NCBI GenBank assembly: GCA_009809945.1
Contig: WTPW01000627.1
Coordinates: forward strand, 188,915 to 252,914
Reading direction: 5' to 3'
DNA from: Gigaspora margarita
Lineage: Eukaryota; Glomeromycota; Glomeromycetes; Diversisporales; Gigasporaceae
DNA length: 64,000 nt
Shown piece after piece: positions 36,251 to 49,347 of the stretch; position 1 is the first letter of the stretch, and each line of letters begins with the position of its first letter. Both the position numbers and the translations under genes were made by a program. The notes beneath the pieces were generated by a model. The model saw only the letters and a program-made list of their open reading frames with translations. It had not been told where the DNA came from and did not search any database.

Positions 36251-38315
36251 CAGTATTGGAAATCTGTTTTGAAATTTATGTTCTTATGAGAACATATTTC
36301 TTTAATTTAATGTTCTCAAAAATTTTTTTATATTCTCAAATAAAAAATTTTTTTTTTCTCTCTCTCTCTCTTCTTCTCTCTCTTTTTTTCTCTCTCTTTC
36401 TCTCTCCCATTTACACTCTCACACTCTTTTGCACACTCACTTTCTCTTTTTGCAATTATTTTCTTTCTCTTATTCTCTATCTTAACTTTATTTATTTTTT
36501 ATTTTTATTTTTAATTAATATATTTAAAAAAATTATTAATGGTAAAATAATAAAAAATATAATTTATTTAACTAAAATTTATAACTGATAAACAAAGTTA
36601 AATTATTTAAAAAAAAATAAAGCTATAATTCATATATATTTTTTTTAAAAAAAAACAATTTATTATTTTAGGCTTTTATATAATATTGGAGATGTTTTGG
36701 TTTAATTTAGCTTGTATATTTAGTTTTTAGATAAGCCTTTAATATTTCTTAAATATTTTAAATATAGTAAATATAATATATTATTCATCTTCATTATAGT
36801 GTATTTAGTAAATTTATAAATTCAAAAGATTTTTAATATAAATTTAAAAATATAGCACTAAAGTTTAAAATTATAATAACTAAAGATTTGCTAAGTCATT
36901 ATCTTGTAAAAAAATTTCTGTTATGGCCAGTGAAAAAAGATTTGTACCTCAAATAGCTCTGATTAAAATATTTTTTGTACAAATTAATTTTTAATTTTTT
37001 TAATTTAATATACTTATTAGGTTACTGGATTGATAAAAATAATATTTTTTTGATTATTTTATTGATAAAATAAAAAATTTATTAATAGTAACTTTTTTTC
37101 TTTTTTTTTACTATGTAATTTACTATAGTAATTTATATAATAAAAAAAATCAAAATACTTCACTTTAAAGCTTAATTTCTTCACAACCAGTGATCCAATT
37201 TTGCTCAAATTTTAACCATATCTTTATTATATACACATTAATGCACTTGCGAAGTACAAGCATAGAACTGAATATTGGTTGCAAAATTATTTAAAATATA
37301 TTTTTTTTAAAAAAAAAAATTTTGTATTTTTTTCAAATACAGTGAATTGTACATGCTTAATTATTAAAATAAAACAATGTTAAAACAATAAAAATAATAT
37401 ATTAAGTTAGATTAAACCCTATTTTATTTGATACTAAAAATTTTTAATAATTAATCAAGAAAAAAAATTTTCCTTAGTGTCAAAATTATAAAATTTTTTG
37501 AGGTACAAATCTTTCTGTACCGGCCCATATCATCATAGTAAGTTTAGCTCTTTGAAAACTTATATTAAATATTGATTTAATTGGTATTCAATATAATAAT
37601 ATTATATGTACTGGTATATCAAAGTACAGTGCTAGGTAGCATAACTGATAAGATATCTGCTCTATTTATATAGAGCACAAATTTTTGATTCTTAAATAAT
37701 CAATTCAGATTGGCTAATTTTGATGCAATTGATTCTAATTGGTCAATTAAATATATATACTTTCTTTTTTTTTATATTAAATACTGATTTTTAAAATCAT
37801 TAAAACTTTAACTTTAATAACTTCTTTAAAACAAAAAGTGATAAATAATCCTTTGACAGAAATGTAGTTTAGCAAAAAAAATCTATCAATTTGTCAAAGG
37901 GCTTTTTGATTTAACTTGTTTAAATAGTCATAATGATTTAAAGTTTTATTGATAAAAGTGGATGCATTTAGCTATCTAGTACTATAGAATAATCTAGCTA
38001 TGCAACTATATTACACCAAAGCTGGAAATGGATAATCCAATAAATTATATTATCCAAAATCTTTCTGTAATTCAAAAATACTAAATTGTCTTCTATTTCA
38101 ACAACTAACAATTAAATATTTATAAACTTAATTTTTAAACTACTATATTAATAAAATAATTTTTTATTACTTTATATATTTACTTAGAGAACATATTTTT
38201 CAAACTTAATGTTCTCAAAAAAAATTTAATCGAGAACATCTTAAATTTTGTAAATGTTCTCAAATTAAAAGTGATGTTCTCATGAGAACATGAGAACATA
38301 AGATTTCCAACACTA
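36251..38315. mobile_element. 2.07 kb hAT-like non-autonomous element
   Basis: TSD GTTCTAGT lies at 36243-36250 and 38316-38323. The ends are CAGTATTGGAAATCTGTTTT and (inverted) TAGTGTTGGAAATCTTATGT. TATGTTCTCATGAGAACAT-like strings are near both ends. Inside lie a TCTC microsatellite (about 36356-36440) and a nested inverted-repeat element at about 36920-37530 (AAGATTTGTACCTC and its inverse). A second fold is at 37625-37985. No transposase motif was found. Confidence 0.85.
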
Positions 38316-38323
38316 GTTCTAGT

Positions 38324-39879
38324 CATTTAAGTCATTCAAAAACATTTATTACCTCATTAAGGTAGCTTGTAATTCCAAAATCTGTAAGTCAAAGAATAAT
38401 TTTTACATAACATACCACATTTGTTCGTACTTAAAAGCTTTGACTTTATTTTTTTGATAACGGCTTTATTTTTTTTGAAAAAATCAGATTGCTGTCCAAT
38501 CGTTGAAGTGCATGATAAAGCAAATATGAAAATACAGATATTTTAATCATAACAAACCGCTTGAGCATTTATTATAATAAGTTAATTAATAAAACAAAGA
38601 CTTTTAATATCTCTATTAAAAGATTTCAGGTTTCGATATAAATTTGAATTGACATTTTTTCACATCACTTTTGTTTTTTTTTTTTTAATTGGGATAACAA
38701 AAAATTATAAGTTTTAAAAATTGAACAAAGGTAATTTTGTTGAATATCATAAATAGACGAATAAAATAATTTTGATGATTTGTTTGAAAGTACAGAGATC
38801 AAAGTGCCAGTTGAAAAAAAAAAAGATTAATGCAAACAGTGAATATGTCACAGGAAAATATAGATACCAACAAAAAAGATGGAAATCTTTTATCAGTAAA
38901 ACTTATGAAGGTTCAATTGTACTAATGATAATAAATATTATTAATTAAAACATGATTCGAATACGAGTTGCCGATAACAGACCAAGAAAGCACACTTATA
39001 GTTGTTAGAGAAACCTTAAATAAGGAAATGTGAAATTTAGTTACATCTTAAGTGACGAAATTGCAAAACTGATGAATTGAAGAAAAATAAACTAAAAAAA
39101 AGTAACAGAACTAAATAACTGATAAAAGAGAAAATATTTATGAAAAGTAACAAATTTGAGGCAATATTTCTTGACAATCTGTGAGTTGGTTTTTTAGAAT
39201 AAATTTATGTATTGTTATTATGTTTACAGCATTTTCAGTTTTATATAAGGCTATTTTATTTACAGCATTTTATAGATCACTATTTTTAATAAACTTATGT
39301 TATGATAATATAACTTTTAATTTTATATTAGCTTTAATATATTAATCTATAAGTTGCATGAATAAAAAGTGCACGTATTATCTACTGTAAATGTATGACC
39401 GATTAGATTTTCTAAGAGTATTGAGTTCTGCCAGGATTTCGCCTTTCGTCTCTTTCCCATCGTCAATGCTTAACGACTATTAGTTATTATAATTTTCGAT
39501 TTAATTTCAGTGTTAATTTGTTTTTATTTCACTATAATTTATTTGCTGTCATTTAAAGAAAATAGTGTTTTTACTTTTTCCTTTACAATTATCCAACCCT
39601 ATTTTAATTTTCTTGCTTTGGACAAAAAATAAGCACAACTTAATTATATTTTTTGATCAAGTAGAAAACTATAAAATTACAGCATATGATATTAAATGAT
39701 ATTATACGATAGTATACATTAAATAGACTATTAGACTATTTAATATTGCAAATATTTCATATTTTCATTCGGAGTCATTTATTTATTTATATTCTTAATA
39801 AAAATCTAAAGTAGTAAAGAATAAATAACTACTTACTGTTTAAAATTAAGACTTTTTGCTAATTTAAATATTTCATATT
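38324..39879. other. Intergenic, no gene seen
   Basis: AT-rich sequence without an ORF above 60 codons, an element end or an RNA gene that I can recognise. Confidence 0.4.
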
Positions 39880-42552
39880 TATCTATGGAAAAATACGATT
39901 TTTCATCTTCATCTATTGCAAAGTTCGATTTTTCATTTTTGTTAATATATGTTTAATTTGTTCTTTATATGAACTTAGATTACTCCAACATCGACTAGAA
40001 CAAGGATTAATCATTAGATCACAGAATCAATCCCTCCTACTACTACCATAAAAAGTTGGGCCATAACTAGACTTACAAAATTGCATATTTTGGGGTTAAA
40101 CACGACTTAAAATTGAATTTTGAATAGTAGCATTTTTAAATGAAAAAAATAACAGAAATCAGATCATTCCATCCATTAGGATTATATTCACTAAGAATTT
40201 TGTTAGTACCTTTAACCTTCGCAACTAAAACAATGTTTGTTTGCTTATTACATAAACTTCAAAATGAGGCATGGGTAAAGCCATTTAAATTCATTAGGGT
40301 TATCAATTACAAAGTACGTATACATCAAATTTTTTATCAATCCATGAAGCAACTTTGGCTGTGTGTACTTCATTAATGACCGTTGAAAATGGCATTGTCG
40401 TTCTGGGTGGAAGAATTACTGACGATATCAGGTTGCTTGGAAATAAAAGCCTTTTAATTATATGTCCCATAAATTATCATCTAGTATTCGTCAATATGGT
40501 TGTAAATGGTTAATAACATTTTTGCTAAATATTTGGAAATAACGATTATGAGGTAAACAATTTTGTAAAGTTGTCTTCATAATTAAAAAATTTTCGTTAG
40601 ACCAATTTTTAGGATCAAGTGGAATTCCAGGATTTTGTGCAATTTTCCCATTCAATAACTCGTTTCCAAATTTTTACTTCTTCCATTTGCAAGTCATCTT
40701 GTTTAATAACTGATATTAACACATTTTTTTATATTGATGCGAAATCTTCTGATTCAACAATCTTATCGGAATGTTTCGCTATAATACCATTGCATAAATT
40801 TTGCAATTCTTGAAATTTATTATTTTGAAAACATTTTTGAAAGACATTCTAACCTCTATATAGTCACCCTCTATATAGTCACAAATCCAATATAATCACT
40901 TTTGTAAATTTACCAATCTTTTTACTATCATTTTCACCTTATATAAGCACATTTGCATTATAATCACTATCACAATTTTTTATTTACCACCTATATAAAA
41001 CTACCCCTACATAATCACATCATTATTATAAATATTTTGGATTAATTATTTTATTATTATAAATATTTTTGTGCTATTTTATTATTTTTTAACAAATAAA
41101 AATTTTTAAATATTGTTTTTTTTCAAATAATCGATTATAATTGCTACATATAAAAGTTAAAATTGTACTAACTAAATCGATAATAATGCTATAAGTAATA
41201 TTGTTCAGGAGACAAAATTACATATATGTTGAAATTTTGAGATTATTTAAATAATATTTTATTATTACACTTTTACAAGTTACGCTTAGGCGAAAAAAAC
41301 TAAAAAAAATTAAAAATTTTTGAATTTAACTTTAAATTATAAAAGTGTATTAATAAATTTTATCCAAATTATTTCAAAATTTTAAGATATATGTAATTTT
41401 GTATCCTGAATAACTTTACTTAGATCATTTCCTTCGATTTACTTAATATAATTTTGACTTTTATATGTAGCTACGATGTACGATTATTTTAAAAAAGAAT
41501 TTTTTAATTTTTTTTTAAATAATCGTATATCGTAGCTACATATAAAAGTCAAAATTATATTAAGTAAATCGATAATAGTTATCTAAGTAAAGTTATTTGG
41601 AATACAAAATTACATACATTCTGAAATTTTGAAATCATTTGAATAAAATTTTATTAATGCATTTTTATAATTTCGGATAAGTTCAAAAATTTTTAATTTT
41701 TTAATTTTTTTTTCGTCAAGGCGTAACTTGTAAAAGTATAATAATAAAATGTTATTCAAATTATCTCAAAATTTCAACATATATGTAATTTTGTCTCCTG
41801 AATAATGTTATTTAGAGCATTATTATCGATTAACTTAGTATAATTTTAACTTTAATATGTAGCAATTATAATCGATTATAAAAAAAAACAAAATTTAAAA
41901 ATTTTTATTTATTAAAACTTCTATATAATCACAATTTTTTTTATATATAATTTTATTATGATGTGATTATATAGAATTTTCTCTATATTATTCACATCTC
42001 TATATAATCACCACTTTTTGTATCCCGAAGGTGTGACTATATGGAGGTTAGACTGTACTTTAGAAAAATGTAATTGAAGTCACGAAGCCTTTGTTTCAAT
42101 CAAATAAGTTTCAAGATTTTTGACTAATTCTTAAAATAAAAACTCACAAGTAGTAACAATAAGGTCAAAACAAACGAAGTATTGAGATTTTTTAACGAAA
42201 CTATTCCACTATAATATACCTAGAATAAATTTATAATTGTATTAATACTTTTAAAATTTTTCAAAGTTCACCTTCACAAGATTATAACTAAGATATTATA
42301 TAATTACTTGATAATAATTTCAAATTGCTGAATGGCAACATTCTTTAGGTTAACCATTTTAATGTCATTCTTATCTCTGTTTATGTTTGCCAACTCACTA
42401 CGAAAATACAATGATCTATATTTTTAAACTGCTGAATGCGCTCGAAATATTTTAGTATTTGGAGATTCGCCAACATTAATTATTACATTAAAAAAATCTT
42501 CATTAAAAAGTTCAAGATAATTACTTAAAAGATTTCAAAAACTTAAGTGCCA
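39880..42552 (-). pseudogene. Second BTB-BACK-TLDc copy, decayed and split by a mobile element
   Basis: This is a paralogue of the 27.8-29.3 kb gene. The BTB part lies at 42300-42552, the BTB-BACK linker at 42058-42230, BACK at 40450-40844 and TLDc at about 39880-40440. Stretches such as the reverse complement of CAATTCTTGAAATTTATTATT match the other copy closely and keep the lysine codon that is a stop there. It carries many frameshifts and small deletions. A 1.2 kb palindromic element (40845-42055) sits inside the coding sequence. The upstream region (42573-42990) is shared with the third copy near the window end. Clearly non-functional. Confidence 0.85.
40845..42055. mobile_element. 1.2 kb palindromic Tc1/mariner-like element inside the second BTB copy
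   Basis: The ends are CATTCTAACCTCTATATAGT and (inverted) CAGTCTAACCTCCATATAGT. TA follows at 42056-42057. The left TA has become GA, as alignment to the intact paralogue (GAAATACTTCAG) shows. The arms pair almost fully around about 41510, including CTACATATAAAAGTCAAAAT and its inverse. It is non-coding and fold-back. Confidence 0.8.
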
Positions 42553-42572
42553 TTTTTTTTGATAAAGATCGT

Positions 42573-42990
42573 TCGAAACACAGTGGAATACGTTAATATA
42601 AATATATGATCAAAGTGATACAAAGTTATGTTCACGACTGATATTTTCATGGCGGCTGTCTTTTCGAAGGTTTTTAAAATCTATTAGGGAAATTTTATAA
42701 AAAATTTTATTCTTAAGCTATCTATGAAGAATACAAAAAAAAAAAAGGAATCTTAAAAAAAAAAAAAANGCTATTTACCATCGTGAAAATTCCTGTGAAA
42801 ATAACAATTGTAAAATCATGGGTGTTAGGATCTAAATCAGTTATTAAACGTATTTGTCATCAACAGCATGATTCAGTCTCGATTGTGACTGCGCCATAAT
42901 ATCATAATAAAACATGAAATAATTATAACATATTGCATCAATATTATTGTATCATAAATATAATTTGAAATATGCGAAATTGAACCTTAG
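42573..42990. repeat. Duplicated upstream region shared with 63573-63960
   Basis: GATAAAGATCGTTCGAA, TTCACGACTGATATTTTCAT, CTGTCTTTTCGAAGG and following sequence occur in both places in the same order and strand, upstream of BTB copies. This is a segmental duplication with small indels and poly-A differences. Confidence 0.85.
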
Positions 42991-43989
42991 TATTCAAAGT
43001 ACTTTCATTAGACAATTAACTGTTAGAGGCAATTAACTATTAGACAATTAACTATATTATTTTTGAGGTGGATGGTTTATTTTTAGCCCTTACTCGTAAC
43101 AATAACAATGTCTGCTGCTATGTCTCAGTAGGCCCAGGCTAATAAACTAGATGATGATTTAATAGTTTGATGCATATTTTTTTTTTAATCACCTCCATGG
43201 TTATGTACCATGAGTATGACGTGTTTTTTTGGTGCGCGGTGTACTATGTAAATCAAAACTATATGTGGCAATATATAAAATTTATTAATGAATTTTTTTC
43301 AGATAGCGATTGATAGGTAATAATTTCAATAATTAATATAGCCCTAACGGCTTGATAGTTTTGGATAAAATTTCGCTAAGACTAGTATTATGTCTCAACG
43401 AATAAAGTGATAGATCCATTTCTTTAAAATCGAAACTAAATTAAGCCCTTTCTTTTTGCCATTTTTTTAAGGATTATTTTTTGCAATCTCTAAATAAATT
43501 TCTAAAAGACTCTTATTTGAATATCTATTTTTAAGATTTTTTACTTTCTGTTGAAATTCTTCTTTGAGATTGATTATAGTTCTTCTATAAATAAATAATT
43601 TATTAAATTTAATAATAATTACAGTATAATAATTGGTTTACGTTTAAGCGCGCAGGAGTGTAATTTCGAATTTTGGCCTAAATTAAGTTTAATTCAGGTC
43701 TTTACTAGAAATAAATCAGTATTTTGAAAATACCTGTTCTTACATAATTTAAGTTACTGATATCACTTAAATTACCAGTTTTATAAAATTATCCAAATCT
43801 TACAACACAAATACTAAAAAAATATATATATTATTTATTTATTTTACTTGTTTAAATTTTAATTAAGTCAATTATTAAAGAATAGATTGATTAGATTTAT
43901 AACCAAAAATTACTGAAATAATTTTAGCTATTACATGTATTAAATTTAGTTAAAATTTATAATTATTTATGGACATTGATAAATCACAC
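42991..43989. other. Intergenic, no gene seen
   Basis: It contains a short tandem GACAATTAACTATTA patch (43010-43055). Nothing else was recognised. Confidence 0.4.
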
Positions 43990-43997
43990 CACTAATG

Positions 43998-44657
43998 CAA
44001 GGACAATGATATGTTGTGATTCACAAAATATCACAAAAATCACAAAATTATGAGAAAATCACAAAATTTGTGTAGTTCCACCACAAAATTTCACAAAATT
44101 CGATAAATTGGCTTGTTTGTATATAATTTCACAGAAGACATTCCTGGTCAGAATGCATCGGACTCTAGGTCAGTAGGGGTAGAAAATATCAATTTTGCCC
44201 CAGATCACTAAAAATTTTGTATAAATTTTACTAATAAAATCGTAGCCATTCATTAAGTGAAAAGTGCCCAGCTGATAATTTTGCTATAGAATCTACTAAC
44301 TAGTAAGCTAAATACAGACCTAAATTCGACCAGGAATTTTGGGGATTGCCCTTAGCTTTTCTTTATATAGTACTCTTTTAGATAATGATTGTCAAAATTT
44401 ATCTAAAGAATCACTCAAACAATGATCTATGATGTATTTTAACCAAGATTGAATTATAGAAATTTTTTATATAGAACTTTGGGGTTTTTATATATTTTAT
44501 ATAGCAATAGCAATACTCTCAAAATCGCTTCAAATTGATCAACAACAAATCACAAAATTTACTTTATATTGCCACAAAATTGCACAAAATCGTTTCAAAT
44601 AGATCACAAAAAATCACAAAATGTACGTTATCCCGCCACAAAAAATCATCATCCCTG
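43998..44657. mobile_element. 660 bp hAT-like element with CACAAAAT-rich ends
   Basis: The ends are CAAGGACAATGATATGTTGT and (inverted) CAGGGATGATGATTTTTTGT. The flanks are cactaatg and cactggtg (6 of 8). Subterminal ATCACAAAAT strings are repeated on both sides. Confidence 0.65.
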
Positions 44658-45140
44658 CACTGGTGTTCAATACCACATGTGTTTTTATCAATCAAAAATC
44701 ACAAATATGTAGAATATGAAGATCAGGTGTAACCTGAATTTTTCAAAAAATGAGGATTTTTTCAAAAATCATCTATATCGAAAAATTCTGTCTAAGAAAC
44801 CTATCTTCAAGTTCTAACAAAAAAAATTACTTGCAAAATTTTGGATAAAAAACTCCTAACCCAAACCTTAAAATGAACTCTAACCCTAACCCTAACATCA
44901 AAAAAACTTTGCATATTATAATTTGTATTGAATACCATAGGTGTGATATATATATTGTTATTTATTATTTAAAATTACAATATAATTTACAAATATAATT
45001 TACAAAATGTTCAGTATCAATAGTTCTTCTTGTAAAAGTAGAATAAATAATACAGAGGCTATTAAAAATTAATGACTATATAACTGTTTTAAGTACTTTT
45101 TGAACCCAATTTTAAATAGAATTTGCAAATAGAGTTAATA

Positions 45141-45238
45141 TAGTGATGCGAATGAATTATTTTAAACTGGTGAATACCTATAGATTTAAATTAACCTATA
45201 GATAATTTATTATATATAATTTACAGTTCTCATCACTA
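45141..45238. mobile_element. 98 bp hAT-like miniature element
   Basis: A perfect duplication AGTTAATA (45133-45140 and 45239-45246) flanks TAGTGATGCGAATG...GTTCTCATCACTA. Confidence 0.8.
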
Positions 45239-45246
45239 AGTTAATA

Positions 45247-47175
45247 TGCAGAAAACCAATTTTAACTAGGGTTGTGAACTCAAACAGTTAACTATAGTTT
45301 TAGAAGAACTATTTAAATTGAAAACCTGAATTTTGGTCAATCAGAATTGTTGTTGATCAACCAATAAAACAAATTCAATTGCTATTTGATATCAAAAGCT
45401 TTTATTCAAATAAATAATTTTGACAATAATTCAAATCCTATAAATAAAAGCTGGTGATTTTAAATTTTAATTGATCAGTGAATAGATTTTACGTATGATT
45501 GGATATTAATTTACAATTCAATTAAAAAATTTAATATGATTTAAGTATATGCAGTGTGTAACTTGGGCTACAACTGCTAAAAATTACTCTAAAAAGAAAT
45601 AATAATGCATCTGTTATGATTTCTGAGCTTTATAATGCTACCCAACTATAAAAAGCTCTAGAAGCATAGGGTAAACTGTTATAAAACATACTTAGAAATT
45701 TTATTATTATAAAGAAAAGTACAGCTATTCACACAATTACCAAATTTGATATATTAAGATCTGGATCCTAAAAGTTAAGGAAAGTTGGCAGTTGTGATGC
45801 ATGCAGACTTGAAATACTTACTTAATATAGTAGAAGCAGCTATATAGCTTTAGATACAAACTATAACAAGTATACCAAGTAAGAATACAAACTAGATACA
45901 CCAAATTGAAAGCAAAAAGCATCTACTTAAAGCATTAATATACCAATTTGGGAGTTTATATATTATATGAAGCAGAGAATATATAGAAATTAATTAGAAG
46001 ATGGGTAAGGATATACAAAATCCAAGTCAATTACATATATAAGAATATTGATAGCCCTGGTAGGTTTTAGCTATAGATAAATAGTTTTAAAGTCCTAAGT
46101 CTTAATACTGATATATAATATACTGTATATGTGTTTAAGGCACTGCCATATATCAATTCACTTAAGTATTAATAAAGTTTGGGCAGGTGCTACACTATCT
46201 CCTAAATATTAAGAATATAACTAGGAAATCAGAATCTGATTAATGTCCGAAGCTAGATTAAATTGAACGAAGGTTCAGCAAGTAATTTGAGTGAAGTTTC
46301 AGTAAGTTATATAAAAAAATAATTTGAGAAAAAGTTTATCAAAGGTTCAGTAAGTAAATGTAATTTGAACGAATGTTTTATTATTTACTATTTGTTATTA
46401 TTAAATAGTTTGTTGATCTGCATAATAAAAAAATTTTTACTTAACTACGTATTTAGTATGCTACTGTTGAATGTATTATTACCGGCGATTTACTTGCCGG
46501 TGATACAACCCAAAAAATGAAATTTAATTTTGTAAATAAACAATGTGTGTAAAAACGCTAAGTTAGGGTTAGGAGGTTAGCTTTAGGAGGTATAGCTATA
46601 GATAGTTGCCCATTATATGTAAAATGTCGTCCCCGACATTTTTAATTAGTGCACAAAGGTCGATTTAAACACTAGTTTTAGCGTATTTTCGCTTTTTTCT
46701 TCTTCTGCACATGTTCGGAATTCATGTCGGGCTGATCCAGAACGATCAAAATTCGAACTCACTGATTGGTAGTTGCCTTTTTAGAAGTTTGTATTACTGG
46801 CACAATTATAAGTAAAGCCTTATTACCGGTACACTGACTGCAGATAGTCACGGGCCAAGCAAATCTTGAATTTTATTGGTCGTAGCCACCGGATATTGCA
46901 TAGACGTGCATTCAAATGTGATCAAAAAGAATGAGTCCTCGCTACGCTTCGGACAAAAATAAAAATAAAAAAAATTTTATTAAATTTGGTTTAATATTTA
47001 TTAAGATACTTGATTTAAAGTTTAAAAAAATTTACTTAGAAAACATTTATCTGTTTTTTATTAACCTCCCTCATTTATCAAATTTTTATTTATAAATTTT
47101 TTTAAATTATAATTTTTAAAAATTTTAATTTATTTTTTAATTATACTAAATTTAATACAAAACAGTAACTACAAT
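45247..47175. other. Intergenic, unclassified
   Basis: 45540-46270 has residual codon-like texture on the plus strand but no motif I can name. 46264-46360 holds a short repeat of GAAGGTTCAGYAAGTAA. 46475-46510 holds TTACCGGCGAT and its inverse. Near 46561 lies TTAGGGTTAGG. No gene is supported. Confidence 0.35.
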
Positions 47176-47811
47176 CAGGGATGGTGAATGACTTTAAATG
47201 ACCCAAATGACTCACATGACAAATGACCAGTCATTGGTCATTTCACGGCTAAAATGACTTAAGAAGGTCATTTAACTCTGGTTAATTGATTATCTAATAA
47301 CTTTTAGCCAATCATAATTGGTTATTGTTCTTTGTAAACGAAATGTTGCTAGATGCTATCCAATAAATGACTGATGACCCCAAATGACCAATCTTTATTT
47401 GATGGATGAGTGGCATTTGTATTTTGGTTAAATAACTAAGCCATTTACCATACCTGTTGTAAAGCGATTGAATCGTAGTGATTAAGAAAAAACACTAGAC
47501 AAGATAATATATTTAAAATAAAAGTTCGTGAATAATAATAATTTACCGATTACAAAATTACATACCGGTAAATCTTTTTTGAATTTACAAATGGCATGTC
47601 AATTAATAATCAATATAATCAATGTGATTGGTAGGAAGTTAACTATATGTAAAATGACCTAATTACCAAATGACCGGTCATTTGGAAATGACCGTAGTCA
47701 TTTGGTCATGAGTCATTTCCAAATGACCCAAAATTTGAATGACCTCAGATGACCGGTCATTTTGAGGTCATTTGTAAAATTGGCAAATGACCAGGTCATT
47801 TACCATCCCTG
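47176..47811. mobile_element. 636 bp hAT-like element, ATGACC-rich family
   Basis: The ends are CAGGGATGGTGAATGAC and (inverted) CAGGGATGGTAAATGACC. Dense AAATGACC/GGTCATTT strings occur at both ends. The flanks actacaat and atttcaat agree at 6 of 8. Same family as 50744-52624. Confidence 0.75.
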
Positions 47812-48077
47812 ATTTCAATCTATTAATAAAAAAAATATATTATGAAAATAATAAATAATTAAGTAATATTGTAATTAGCATCAAAATACTTTACAAAAAA
47901 ATAATATAAAACTATTTAAAAAAAAACAAGAAATTAAAGTATTTATCAATTTATTTTAAAAATAATCATAAAAATATTTTTAATATTTCTTATTATTATA
48001 ATATTCAATGCTTATAAAGTTCAATAGCATTTAAAAATTGATCTTTAAATTATACAAGAAAATTTCAAAATATCTTT

Positions 48078-49208
48078 TTATGTATCACAACCTATTTATT
48101 TAAAACAAATAATTAATAATTGATTTTTTTAAAAAAAAAATTAACTGTAATAGTGATAAATAATACTTACATACTAATTTTATTTAAGCAAAAAAAAAAT
48201 AATTAATAATAAACAATATATTAGTATTTTCAAAAAATAAATATTAAATTGTAATATAATACTAACTTGCTACTATTTAATTGAATAAAATAAAAAATGA
48301 AAAATTAACATTATGATTTTTTTATTAATAATAGTTATATTAATAATAATTATAAACGAGACTTACGGCCTATTTATTGATATTTGAAAAATTGAAATTA
48401 AAGTTAATATTTTCATAAAAAAAAAAATATATAAAATAAAAAATATTAATTATAATAATAATGAATAATATTTACAGGATCCTTATATTATTAATACAAA
48501 AAAAAAATAAATAAATAAATTGTAATATTTAATATTTTCAAACTGATAAAATATTTAATCATAACAATAACAAATAATACTCACTACCACCAACTTATTA
48601 TTATAAATGAATAAAAATAAATATTAATATTAACTTTTTTTTTTAATAAAAAGGTGCTAGTTATAAAAATGAGAATGATACTTACCACCTATATTATTTT
48701 ATTATTAAAATAAATAAGATAAAATAAAAGTTAACAATATTTTTTTTCTGAAAATAATAATGGTAAGTATTGATTATAATGATACTTACACCAACCTATT
48801 ATTGTTTAAAATGAATAAATAAAGAACGAAAATTAAAAATCAACAATATTCAAAAATAATACTGTAATAATAATGATAACGAATAATACTTACAGCCTAT
48901 AAATTATATAAAATAAAAAATAAGTAAATGAAAATTAATGTTAATATTTTTCCAAATAACAATAAATTAATAATAATAGTAATGATATTTACATCCTCCT
49001 ATTTAATAAAATAAAACAAACCGAAAATTAGCAGTTAATGTATTTTTTTCCAAAACAATAATAAATATTGATTTATTGTAAGATATTTACTAGGATTGAT
49101 AGTGTCAGATTCTAGTTTTCTTGCTACATTAGAGTCAGATTCAAGTGGCGCTGCTAAAGTGATGGCAACAAAATTAACCAATAATAGAAGGCAAATGTTG
49201 AATTTCAT
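48078..49208 (-). CDS. Candidate microexon gene for a small secreted six-cysteine peptide
   Basis: I read this gene from splice signals; no database match is known. Exon 1 (49208-49091) encodes a signal peptide (MKFNICLLLLVNFVAITLA, likely cut before or after the next A) and an acidic linker ending in ESDTINP. Then come microexons 48998-48993 (GAGGAT), 48896-48894 (GCT), 48795-48790 (GTTGGT), 48688-48686 (GTG), 48593-48585 (TTGGTGGTA), 48481-48476 (GATCCT), 48369-48367 (GCC), 48272-48267 (TAGCAA) and 48173-48171 (TAT). The last exon is 48091-48078, ending in TAA. All introns are phase 1 and 79-106 nt long. They begin GTAAGT, GTAAAT, GTGAGT or (once) GTTAGT, and end TAG or AAG. The joined tail is RGCCWCVGGRSCLAICCDT, with cysteine spacing CC-C-C-CC; the precursor is 58 residues. 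Every microexon is a multiple of 3 nt, so skipping keeps the frame. The role is inferred only: a secreted disulphide peptide, perhaps an effector or signal. The architecture recalls schistosome micro-exon genes. Confidence 0.8.
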
Positions 49209-49347
49209 TTTTATTTTTTAACTTTTTCAATGTATAATCAAGAATATACTGGGATTTTCTATATAGTAGGTGGGCAATATAAAAATAAGCTTTGCTAATG
49301 ATTAATAGATACTTAGTGGAGTTGCGGGATTTGCGGAGTTTGCCCAC

